DNA from: Dioscorea cayenensis subsp. rotundata
Taxonomy: Eukaryota > Streptophyta > Magnoliopsida > Dioscoreales > Dioscoreaceae
Assembly: GCF_009730915.1 (NCBI RefSeq)
Contig: NC_052472.1
Location: forward strand, 2,294,001-2,358,000
DNA: 64,000 bases
Direction of reading: 5' to 3'
This document shows positions 24,294 to 36,200 of this stretch, piece after piece. The notes under the pieces are model-generated. The model worked only from the letters and a program-made list of their open reading frames with translations. It made no database searches and was not told the origin of the DNA. Position numbers and translations under genes: made by a program. Position 1 is the stretch's first letter, and the number at the start of each line of letters is the position of its first letter.

Positions 24294-27200
24294 ATGTCGA
24301 TCATCGGATACCTCACGAGATCCTCTTCTCGGTTCTCCTTCACCAGACCCTCCTTCTCCCTCTTCTAATGCCTTCTCTAACCCTAATTCTAGCACTACAT
24401 TCACTTCTCTTTCTTCTCCCTGGTCTCCTGGTCATCCTAATGCTGCTCGACACTTCTCCGGTGGCCGATCTTTGCTCAGCCATCGCGCTCAGATCCGGTC
24501 CTCTGCCGCACTTGCTCGCTGCTTCGAACGTCGTTTTCAGTCCATTGGTATGTTCTTGGAGGGGCCTGGGTTGTTGATTTTTTTGATGATTTTTGGATTG
24601 GTGAATTGATTGGTTTGGTTTCAGCGACGAGGAATTCGTTTGAGGGGGTTTTGAAGACGCTGGAGAAGCCTGGAGGTGGGGAGTTTGGGAAATATTATAG
24701 CTTGCCGGCGCTCAATGATCCAAGGATCGGTGAGGCATTTCTTTGATTTGGGGTATTTGAGATTTTTTTTTTCTTGTGGGGTTTTGATTGAGATTTGAGG
24801 TGTGGGTGGTGGTGGGATTGCAGATAGACTCCCGTACTCGATCAGGATCTTGTTGGAGTCGGCAATCAGGAACTGTGATGAGTTTCAGGTGACGGAAAAG
24901 GATGTGGAGAAGATTATTGACTGGGAGAACTCTTCTCCTAAGCAGGTTGAGATCCCTTTCAAGCCCGCACGCGTTCTTCTTCAGGTCTCTCTCTCTCTCT
25001 CTAGATTATTCTCTGAAGCATTGAATTAGATGGTGTATGAATTCTTCAAGCTTAAGTGCAATACTTGTAGTACTTGATTTAGCCCATGAAACAATGTTCA
25101 TTACTTGAGGTATTGAATTCAAGAGGCCTTTGGTTTCTCTCTGTTATGGTGCTTTGAATTCAGTATTATTAATGTTTTTCACCTTATGTTACAATTATGG
25201 GACCTGCTGACGTCACACAAGTCCTTGCCAAGGTTTGGATTTTTTCTTTTACTTCATAAAAGTACTTTTGTAATGGGTATTCTTTAAACTTTTTACTATT
25301 ACAGCGGTTGACCAAACATTGTTACTAAGTGTATCATTTAATTAAAAATGCTGAGTTTTGTTTATCAATATCAAACAATATGATTGCTGCTGTTATGAAT
25401 ATATTTACCAATTTATTTTTGATTGTTTAGTTTTTTTCTTAACAATTGCAACACAGTAAGGATGTCTAAAACACATTTCACAATTAACATTTGAACTTTG
25501 CTTTCCATTCTCTTTATTTGTTTGAAACTGATTTTGGTTTCTCATTCCCTTATCACTCAGGATTTCACTGGTGTTCCTGCTGTTGTGGATCTAGCATGCA
25601 TGAGGGATGCTATGAATAAACTTGGGGGTGATTCAAATAAAATCAATCCACTAGTAAGTTTTGGTTTCGGTGGTTTACATGCTAACTAGATGAGCTATGA
25701 CTTTGACATGTCAAATCATTTGTATTCCTCATTTTGTGTGCTTGCGTGTGATTTTTTTTTTCTTTTAATTTGATACTCTTTTAGTTTGTACTTTCTCAAT
25801 ATGGGTATTGTTGTTTTATGTGTTATGACTTGTATTGAATTGTAAAAGTGATGACTTACAAACTTCCAGTTAAATAGTAAGTCGAATTGGTGTATGCCAT
25901 AACCACTGCACTATGAGTTCTACACCTTTGCTCAATTTACTATTTTAATTATTAAATAAATTTGAAACTACTAATGGCAAACATGGTAAACTGATTGTAT
26001 GAGAAATAGGTTGAACTATTGATGTAGGAGAATCATGTTTGTTTAATCAGTCAATTGGTTATTTAATTCAGTTTTTTTTTTTTACTTCGTAAGAATGCAA
26101 TTGGTATGTGACTGCAATAAATTGGATGGTTAAAATTAGATAGAGATATTTATAAGGTAGGGTTGGAATTAGAGGACTGATGTAGCCCAGCGTAAAAAGT
26201 CAGTAAGGGTGGTGAAAGATGGTTATTATTTATGGAGCCTGTTAGATCTCTAACTATTAAATCATTTGACTTTGTTCTTACTTCAACTTTAGTTCGTCTT
26301 CGGGTCGTGGCCGTAATTATATGTGTTCCTCTTCTATTTGCCACATCAAATTAGTATTAGAGCAAAAAGATCCTATGATCATATTTGGTTTCATCTCCAA
26401 GCTTGGCCGGATGTGGTAAAGGTTGTGGAAGAGGAAACCAGGCCTTGCAAACAGAATTGGTTGAGATGCGGCATATGATTAAAGATCTGTTCTAAGCCTT
26501 ATGGGCTCTACAGCAACAGACACTGGTGGGAACCCATATGGAGATTTTGGAAAAAACCACGATCCTTCAGGCATACCGGAAGGTGGTTTGGAGCAGTTGA
26601 CTGATAATGAATATGATGAAAATCCTTTCCATAATGTTGGAGCTGTAAACAAAGCAGTTTGAGGTGGATTGGTAGAGATAATAGTTTGTGTCCTTGATTT
26701 GAATTGTGAATAGGTTTTCAAAGATAGCTCACTTCATCCCATGTTCTAAAACTCCTGATGCTGCACATGTTGCTGAAGAAATTTTTTTTTTTCCGAAAAG
26801 TCAGTTAGATTGCATGGTGTTCAGTGTTCAAAATAGTATTGTCTCTGATAGAGATGTCAAGTTTATGGGACACTTTTAGAGGGCTTTGTGGGGGAGGTTG
26901 AGGACCCGGCTAAAATATTCTAGCACATGTCATCTACAAACAAATGGGCAGACAAAAGTGGTTCGTTGCAGTTTAGGTAAGATGTTAAGGTGTCTGTTAG
27001 AGAACAAACCCTGGAAGATAGAGGCCCAGCCTTAGCCGATTACTTTCCCAATTTTTCCTACCTCTTCTGTTCCCCTGTGACTCCTTTTGTAACCAGCTAT
27101 GTAGATGCCAATTTACCATTCTGCCCTTGACTTATCTTATTTCTTCTAGAATAGACCAATAAGTGCTTCTGAAAAGGCCTATCAGTACTCCCTTGGATAG

Positions 27201-30200
27201 AGCAAACCTTGTCCACAAGGTTTGATGTGGGGAATTGTCCCCGAAAATCGGAACAAGTCATCCATGAGGACTCTTCTGGCGGTCGAGTTTGCCATTGAAC
27301 AAGTACCTGATGGCAAGGAAAAGAACCAGAACCTCGGTCTTGAACCTTGAGTATAGCTGATGGGGTATAAGACTCTTCTTCGAAGGATAATTCATGGGGC
27401 AATGCAGGAGAAACAGGGTGGGAGCCTACCATCTTTTTCAGCTGAGATATATGAAAGATGGGGTGAATTTTTGACCCGTGAGGAAGGTCTAATTTGTAAG
27501 CAACTGGGCTAAACTTGTGAGTGATTTTGTAAGGCCCAAAATAGCAAGATGCCAGCTTCTGAGAAGAGCGTTGTTGTACTGATTGTTGTCGATAGGGTCG
27601 AAGCTTGACAAAAACCGGATCTCCAACTTCATATTCCACATGTCGTCTATGCTGATTCGCTGACCGAATCATTTGTTGCTGGGCTTTAGATAAATGGTGT
27701 TGTAATTCTTTGAGCATAGCAGACCTGTCTTGGTGTGCCTGGGCGACTGCAGCAACTTGAAATTCCCCGGGCATGAATTGAAGGAGAGACGGAGGAGGAT
27801 GTCCATATACAATTTGGAACGGTGTAGTGTTGGTAGCCCCATGAAAAGTAGTATTATACCAATATTCCGCCCAAGGAAGCCAGCGACTCCAATGTTTAGG
27901 ATGCTCTGAAGTGAAACAACGGAGATAAGACTCAAGGCAACGATTGAGGACTTCGGTTTGACCATCCGTTTCTGGATGATAAGCCGAGCTCATTCTGAGT
28001 TTCGTACCCCACTTAGAGAAGAATTCTTGCCAAAAACAGCTTATAAAGATAGGATCTCGATCACTTACAATAGAATGAGGAACCCCATGCAGGCGGACTA
28101 TCTCTTTGGCGAATAACTCAGCCACCATCCTGGCAGTGAAAGGATGCTTTAACCCAATAAAATGGGCATACTTAGAGAGCCGGTCCACCACAACTAAGAT
28201 GCAGTCCCAACCATGAGATTTAGGTAAGCCCGACAAGAAATCCAGTGATATATCGGTCCAAACTTGAGTAGGGATAGGCAAGGGATGAAGGAGACCCTTG
28301 GGAGAGAGTGTATCATACTTATTCTTTTGGCAAACTAAGCAATCAGCTACATATTTCTGGACAGAAGCCATCATACCTCGCCAATATACGCTGCCTGCAA
28401 GTCGTTTGTAAGTGCGCAAGGCCCCAGAATGACCCCCTTGTGGGGAGCAATGAAATTCTTCTAACAATCTGGGAATCCACGAAGAACCGGAGGGAATCAC
28501 CAATCTTCCTTTATAGAATAATCTTCCATGGATGAGCTGATGATTTGGAAAAGCTGATGGTTTCTGAGAGATTTGATCATGAAGGGATCGTAAGGAGGAG
28601 TCTTGCTGGATTTCTTGATGCAGGTGCTCCCAGTGAGCCCAATAAGGAATGGAAACAGCTGTTAACTCCAAGTCCCCATATGCTCGAGATAAGGCATCAG
28701 CAGCCTTGTTTGTGGACCCTGGTCGGTATTGAACATCAAATTCGTACCCCAAAAGTTTGGCAATCCAATTTTGTTGGGCTGGTGTGTTGACATGTTGTTG
28801 TAAGATGTGTTGAAGACTGCTGTGATCTGTTTTGACCACGAAGTGTTGGCCTATCAAATAAGGTCGCCATTGTCGGATGGCTAGTACTAAAGCCATGAGT
28901 TCCTTTTCATAAGCTGGTTTAGCAAGGTGCCGAGGGGCCAGTTGCTTGCTAAAAAAAGCTAATGGTCTGTCATTCTGCATCAAAACTGCCCCAACACCAG
29001 TACCGGAAGCGTCACACTCCACCACAAATGTTTGAGAAAAATCAGGCATGGCAAGGGTGGGAGCTTTCGTGATTGCTTGCTTTAATCTCTGAAAGGCGAG
29101 ATTCGCATCCGTGCTCCAAGTGAATTTGGTGGCTTGATCTTTCTTAAGCAACTCCGTAAGAGGTCGAGCAATGTCTCCATAGCCTTTAATGAATCTCCTA
29201 TAGTATCCCGTGAGCCCCAAGAAGGATCTGACAGCTTTAATAGATTTTGGAGTTGGCCAATTCAACACACTCAATACCTTGAGAGGATCCATAGAGACCC
29301 CTCCTTGGGACACAATATGACCAAGATAGTCAATGGATTGTTGGCCAAAACAGCTTTTCTTTTTGTTGGCTACAAAGTGCTGCGCTAACAATTTACTCAA
29401 AACAAGATGCAAGTGGTGCAGATGCTCCATCCACGACTTGCTATAGATTAGTATATCATCAAAAAATACTAAGACAAACCTGCGCAGAAAAGGCCTGAAG
29501 AGATCATTCATCGTAGCTTGGAAGGTGGCTGGTGCGTTCATAAGGCCGAAGGGCATCACCTTAAACTCATAATGACCTGTATGAGTGCGAAACGCTGTTT
29601 TGGGAACGTCCTCTTCTTTCACGCGTATTTGGTGGTAACCTGACTTGAGGTCGACTTTGGAGAAGAACTTAGAACCATGCAATTCATCTAATAATTCTTG
29701 AATGACTGGAATGGGATATTTATCAGGTATGGTAGCCTTGTTGAGTTCCCGATAATCGACGCAAAAGCGCCACCCACCATCTTTTTTTCGAACTAAGAGG
29801 ACTGGACTTGAGAAAGGACTATTACTTGGCTGAATAACCCCGGTGGCGAGCATATCCGCAACTAATCTTTCAATTTCATCCTTCTGAAGGTGACTATAGC
29901 GATAAGGGCGGCAACTAATAGCTGTAACTCCTTCTTTCAAGGGAATGTGGTGGTCTAATGTGCGTTGTGGAGGCAACCCAGAGGGTTCGGCAAAAATAGA
30001 AGAAAATTCATTTAAGAGTTGTTGTAACTCTGGCGGTAATAAGTTAGAATTTCCAACAATGGTACTGTCCTCAGTCGCCGAGACGTTCCACAATAATAAG
30101 CCAAATTCCACATCTTGAAGTCGAAGTAAAGCTTGTGACGAAATTGGGGTACTGCTCAAAGAAGGATCACCTGCGATTTGCACTTGGTTCCCATCTACTG

Positions 30201-33200
30201 CAAAATGCATCATCATGGTAGCCCAGTTAACCTTGACGTCACCAAGTGTTTGGAGCCACGATACTCCCAATATTATATCTACACCACCAAGAGGAAAAAC
30301 ATAGCAATCCACCTTCATGGAGATAGATGCCAACTGAATCTGAACATTTTGACAAATTCCCTGTGCCTCTGTTCGATGGCCATCTCCTAAACGGACCCCA
30401 AATTTTGGTGTTGAAGAGATAGGAATCTGGAGCTTAGCAGCCATCTTATTTGATATAAAGCAATGACTGGCGCCATTGTCCACCATAACGATGACAGAAA
30501 ACTGCCCAATTTTGCCAAGAAACTTCATAGTGCTGGGTTGCTGGGTGGAAGCCATAGAGAAATATGGTAACTCCAACTGGAGTAGTTGCGAAGCATCTTC
30601 ACTAGGAGAGTTTTGAGACTGTTCATTAAACTCAAGTGCACCAGTGCTTTCCCCGTCAATTTCTTCGTCACCTAAAATCAAGGTTCGTAGAGATTTGTTA
30701 GGACACTGGTGGAGAGGATTATATGGCTGATGACAACGGAAACAAAGCCCCTTTGAGCGGAGGTCTTGGAACTCTTTTTGAGTATATTGACGGACACGCC
30801 GAATTGGTGTTGACGTGGACGGACGTGAAGGATAATTGATGTTGCTTCCCACACTACTAGTCTCTGAGTTGACCTTGGATAGAATTCCATCATCACTTCT
30901 CGACAATGGTGCCGAATTGCCATGCCCATGCGACGACCCATTTGTGGCCCAGCTCGACGCCACACTCTGCTGTGCAGGTGGCCCGAAAGAGTGGACTAAA
31001 GATCGTCCCACTGCACTTGCCACACCAGCTCGCGACCCGAGCCCAAAAGTTGTCGAGCTCGCACTGTGCAATCTCGTCTTCTTCGCAACCAATTCGAGCT
31101 CATGCTCGATTTCCCGTGCCAGAGTCATTGTCGCATACAGATCCTTAGTCTCATGGGAACGGATGTGTGCTCTAGTCTCCTCTCGAAGGCCATTGAGAAA
31201 TTGACCTGTGAAAGCTTCTTCTGGCCAGCTTTGTATTTGCGCAGACTTCTCGACGAAGTCACGGATGTACAGATCAACCGAGCCATTTTGTTTTACAGCA
31301 GCCAAAGCTTCATACGGGTTAGCAGCTAAAGCTCCCCCAAATCGCGCCAGCACTTCACGGCGAACATCGCTCCACGTCTGAATCGCTCGGCGTTCTTGCA
31401 GCCACGTCATCCAATGGAGGACATGACCTTCCATACAAACTAAGGCAAGCGTTACCTTGAGATCCTCAGAAGTCTGTTGTATGCTGAAATACTGTTCTGC
31501 TCGCCTAACCCATCCCAAAGGGTCATCCCCCTTGAAATTAGGGAGTTCGACCTTCTTTGCAGCAATCTGGACATCATCCAGGGAGAATGCTTGAGGGGGA
31601 ATCAACTTGGAACCTCCAGATCTGGCTTCTATTTCGGTTGTCGGCGGTGGAGGAATCGACTTGGAACTTCCCGGTCTGGTAGAACAAGCTTCGGCTTCAG
31701 CGATCGGCGGTGGTGATGGTCGCTCAACCTCTTGTGGTGTCTTTCCCTTTACCAAAGACGCCAATAAGGATTGGATTTCATCTAATTGTTGCCTAGAATG
31801 AAGTATTTCATCCATCATTCCTGACATCTTTTGCTCTGAATCTGAGCCTTGAAGCTTGAGATCCTTGATTTCCTCTCTCATCGATTCCAGGTTTTTCTCC
31901 ACAGCATCAACCCTTTGCTCCATTTTCGACGGCGGCATCAGTTCCACGCTCACCGCACCAATGTTAGAGAACAAACCCTGGAAGATAGAGGCCCAGCCTT
32001 AGCCGATTACTTTCCCAATTTTTCCTACCTCTTCTGTTCCCCTGTGACTCCTTTTGTAACCAGCTATGTAGATGCCAATTTACCATTCTGCCCTTGACTT
32101 ATCTTATTTCTTCTAGAATAGACCAATAAGTGCTTCTGAAAAGGCCTATCAGTGTCATATGGGAAAACATGCAATGTCATGGGACTTTTTTATTTCTCAA
32201 GTTGAATTTGCTTTATTCAATGAACACAATAAGGATTAGTCCCTTTGAAGCGGCATGTGGACTAAAGCCACAACATGCACTAGAACTGATCCCATTACCA
32301 CAAGATACTCAGGTGACTACTGATGGTGAAACTTATAGTGATCATATTCAAAAAGTCCATGAAAAGTGGTTAGGGCAGCTTTAAAAACTAGCAACAAATG
32401 ATGTGCAACTGCATTCAACAGACGCCAATGAGTGAAGGACTTTGAAGAGGGTCATTTTGGAACTTGTACACTTGGTGCAAGCAAGGTTTCCTAAAAGTAC
32501 ATCATAACCTAAAAGCAAGGAGTATTGGTCCATATAAGGTGCTAAAAAAAATTGGCTCCACTGCATATTTAATAGATTTGTCATATGAATTACTAATTAC
32601 CCCAATCTTCAATGTTTCTGATTTGTACCTGTTCAGGGATTCGATGGAGAAGTGTATACAGTTGCAGATCAAGTTCATCAGTTACCAGAAGTGCGGCCAG
32701 ATATTATTGAAGATATGTTACATGTTAAAGAAGTGAAATCAAAGTGTGAAAACTAAAAGATTTTTTGTGAAAATGTTGGGTAAACCAATTAGTGAAAGCA
32801 TATGGATGACAGAAGATGAATTAAAAGATATTGATCCAACACATGTTGAAGTGACTAAAGCTTTTTTGATGAAATTGAGCTCTCCGACTGGGAAGATTGA
32901 TGCAGGAACAGTATTTGTTTTATAGTCAATTACTTATTTTAATTTAGTTTAATTTTATTTAGTAGACATGTGATTGTAATAAATTGGACGGTTAATATTG
33001 GACAGAGTTGTTTATAACATAGGGCTGAGTTTAGAGGGTTTGATGTAGCCCTAGCATACAAAGTCGTAAGTGTTGGTGAAACAGGGAGATGTTATATTTC
33101 TTTTCTACAATTTGTTAGATTTTTAAATGTTCTAATCCTTTAACTTTGTTCCTGCTTCAACTTTGGTTTATGCTAATTATTGTCTTCCGCTTTTATCTAC

Positions 33201-36200
33201 TACATCAACTATGTTAAGCTTGATATGGTTGGGGAGCCTTATGGATATGGATGCCACATTAAATTTATTGACAATAGACTTTTATAGTAGATCTTTCAAA
33301 AATTATAAAAAAAATGTTTTGGCATATACATAATAGGAGCCGGCTTAGACCTTCAATTGCTTGCTTTGGTTTGTTCTACATTTCAAAGCAAAAATTGAAG
33401 CAAACTGCTTGATGATGGAGCCTTCATGAACCTGGCCTGTGTCTCATGCAAGTTATGAAAGGTGATGGTGATGATGATGATTGTCATTGCAAGCAGATGA
33501 TTGATCAATTTGATTGTGTAGCATTTTGACTTTAACGGATTGCAATCTTTCTTTGTTCAACTAAATTACTTGGAAACTTGTTATTTGTACTTTGGAAGAT
33601 TTGTTAGACCTAAGAAAGGGGCATTTAGGCATTAAAGCTATATTACCGCATGAGTAAAGGAGAAGCTGGATTTGCTTGCCAAAGTTCATTTACCACCTTC
33701 TAATTTTGTTGTAAAAGTTTGACTTTTTACAGTATTATGGTTACATTTGCTAGCATGTCATATCGTCCTTGTTGTCTTTGGTCACTTTTGCTGAAGGTTT
33801 TCTAATTCTCTCCCAGAATAAGATTGGGCCCGCATTTTCTGGGGAACCAAAGTCTAGAGAAAAGAGATTGCTGAGCTTTTGTGATTTTTTTTTGTCCTCT
33901 CTAAGTTAAAATTCTGAAGATGTGGTTTAAGTAATGAAAGAATCTGGTTTCACTAAAATAATATACTGTTTAGGTTTCTTCCATATCTTCTTTCCATTGC
34001 CAGATTTTGCATGCCATATCAAGCTTAATATTATCCATACAGGTTCCTGTTGATCTTGTTATTGACCATTCAGTTCAAGTTGATGTGGCAAGATCAGAAA
34101 ATGCAGTTCAGGCAAATATGGAACTTGAGTTCCAGCGCAACAAGGAAAGATTTGCGTTTTTGAAGTGGGGTTCAAATGCTTTCAACAACATGCTTGTTGT
34201 ACCACCTGGATCTGGTATTGTCCACCAGGTAATATTCTTCTGAAAATGGGGGTTGCTTCTTTTAGCTAATATACATTTCATGGCTGGTTGTGTCAAAATG
34301 TTGATATTAGTTAAGCAAAAGAAATATACTTGATCATGCTTTGTAATTTGTTTATTATTATTATTATTATTATGGCAGGTGAACTTAGAGTACCTTGGTC
34401 GTGTTGTCTTTAACAATGGTGGAATGCTTTATCCTGATAGTGTTGTTGGTACTGACTCACACACAACTATGATAGATGGTTTAGGTGTTGCTGGTTGGGG
34501 AGTTGGTGGAATTGAAGCTGAAGCTGCCATGCTTGGTCAGGTAAATGGTTTCATTCTAGTTTTATCTATTTGGAGATGTAATTGTGTCTGCCACTTGCTC
34601 ATGATTGGTTGTGCTGATTTGTACCAGAGAAAGATATTATTTTAAAACCATGTAACTTGTGGAATTTTCATTTTACTTATTTTTTGTTGCAATACCTTCT
34701 TATTGACCTTTGATCTTTGTGCAGCCAATGAGCATGGTACTTCCTGGTGTTGTTGGGTTCAAGTTATCAGGAAAGATGAAGAATGGCGTAACTGCTACAG
34801 ATTTAGTTTTGACAGTTACCCACATGCTCCGAAAGCATGGTGTGGTTGGAAAGTTTGTGGAGTTCTACGGTATGCAATTGATCATTTACTAGCAGTAATT
34901 GAAAACATTTGGAGTTCTTAACTCTGATCTCGGTATACAGGTGAAGGCATGAGTGGACTATCACTTGCAGATCGTGCCACAATTGCCAACATGTCACCTG
35001 AGTATGGAGCCACAATGGGTTTCTTCCCTGTGGATCATGTTACTCTGCAATACTTGAAACTCACTGGCAGAAGTGATGATACTGTAAGTTAGTGATAAGT
35101 TCTATTCATAATAATTATGAATTGAGAATAATAGATTTGTCTCCAATGCAGGTGGCCATGATAGAGTCTTATTTACGGGCAAATAAGATGTTTGTTGACT
35201 ACAACCTGGTAACATGACTTTTTCTAAAGTCATTGCTATGCTGTCTTTCTAGTATATTGCAATTGTGATTGTTTGTAATGATCTACTTTCTAAATGCAGC
35301 CACAGATAGAGAGGGTTTACTCATCATACTTGGAATTGAATCTTGAAGATGTGGAACCTTGTGTATCAGGACCTAAAAGGTTATATCTTCACTTAATGTT
35401 TACAACTAAAATTAGTTTCCGTTCTTGATGTTTCTTGTTTTCTACTAAATCACAACTATGGCAGGCCACATGATCGAGTTCCGTTAAAAGAAATGAAAGT
35501 GGACTGGCATTCTTGTTTAGACAATGAAGCAGGATTTAAGGTGAGCTAATCCTCCCCCTTCTATTTTAGGATGAACCTTCATAGCAGCTATTGTTATAGA
35601 TAAATGGTTTGCTGCTATTACTTGCATTAAAACTCCTTTTTTGACATCTTTCCATGATCGTTGTATGTTCAGTTGATATGGTTATTCCTCATGTCTTTTT
35701 ATTCTTGCCAATCCTGCTGTTATGATGAAGCTCAATTCAAGCTGGGCTTTTCTTTTGTAATTCTTTATTTTTTTTTAATTTTTAATTTTTAATTTTTAAT
35801 TTTGTTGGGTTCAAGGTGTTTGTTTTCTTCTAATATAATGGCACTATATATTGAAGCTATTAATAGAATATAGATATTTTTCTTTCTAATTTCCATAAGA
35901 GGGAAAAAAAAAATTTTCTTTGTTGAGAGCGGATGATGTTGTTTCTTGCTTTTTACATAATGGGTTGCTTGAGGAATTGGCATACCTCCTTAATATTAAT
36001 CTACCACATGTTGCATCTGTCACTGCATAAAAGTATTAGCATATTGCTTGGTACTCTTGTTTACTTCTGAATGAGAACTGGAAGACTGGAACAATACTTA
36101 TCTGCAATGCCATGGTTATAATGTATTTATTTATTTATTTTTAATTGTTGTGAGGAGTTTGTGCTGTTTTCATAATGAGAGACCTATTTGATGCTTCAGG

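Larger units (their letters stand above)
26995..32151 (-). mobile_element. Complete, very young Ty3/gypsy LTR retrotransposon (chromovirus-like), 5,157 bp
   Basis: Two 190-bp LTRs (26995-27184 and 31962-32151) appear identical over their whole length by direct reading. They start TGTTAGAGAAC and end CCTATCA. A perfect 5-bp target-site duplication GTGTC flanks the element at 26990-26994 and 32152-32156. One uninterrupted gag-pol frame on the minus strand fills the interior. Just inside the 5' LTR (the right one) is TTGGTGCGGTGAGC, a plausible tRNA primer-binding site; beside the 3' LTR is a short purine tract (CAAGGGAG). The element inserted into the integrase of an older plus-strand gypsy copy in aconitase intron 4, in the opposite orientation to the host gene. 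Identical LTRs and an open frame mean recent insertion and possible competence. Confidence 0.95.
26040..33207 (+). mobile_element. Old, internally deleted Ty3/gypsy element in aconitase intron 4, split by a younger one
   Basis: Two related LTR-like ends, about 26040-26348 and 32916-33207, share many blocks (AATAAATTGGA, GATGTAGCCC, TTTGTTC/TTGCTTCAACTTTGGTT type). A degenerate primer-binding site like that for initiator tRNA-Met follows the left one. Between them the plus strand shows decayed integrase sequence ([12 protein letters not shown], then HLQTNGQTK) at about 26840-26990 and, after 32152, the linker and C-terminal part ([17 protein letters not shown], then [12 protein letters not shown]) at 32500-32640. 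Protease and reverse transcriptase are gone. Stops and frameshifts abound. The integrase is cut at 26994 by the younger element. LTR limits are by eye and no target-site duplication could be confirmed. Confidence 0.75.

Noticed and set aside
24368..24577. Plus-strand frame starting at an ATG in aconitase exon 1
   Set aside because: It is in a frame that neither encodes the Arg/Ser leader nor joins exon 2; a shadow of the real exon.
28308..31801. Several plus-strand frames of 70-120 codons
   Set aside because: Antisense shadows of the intact gag-pol frame on the minus strand.
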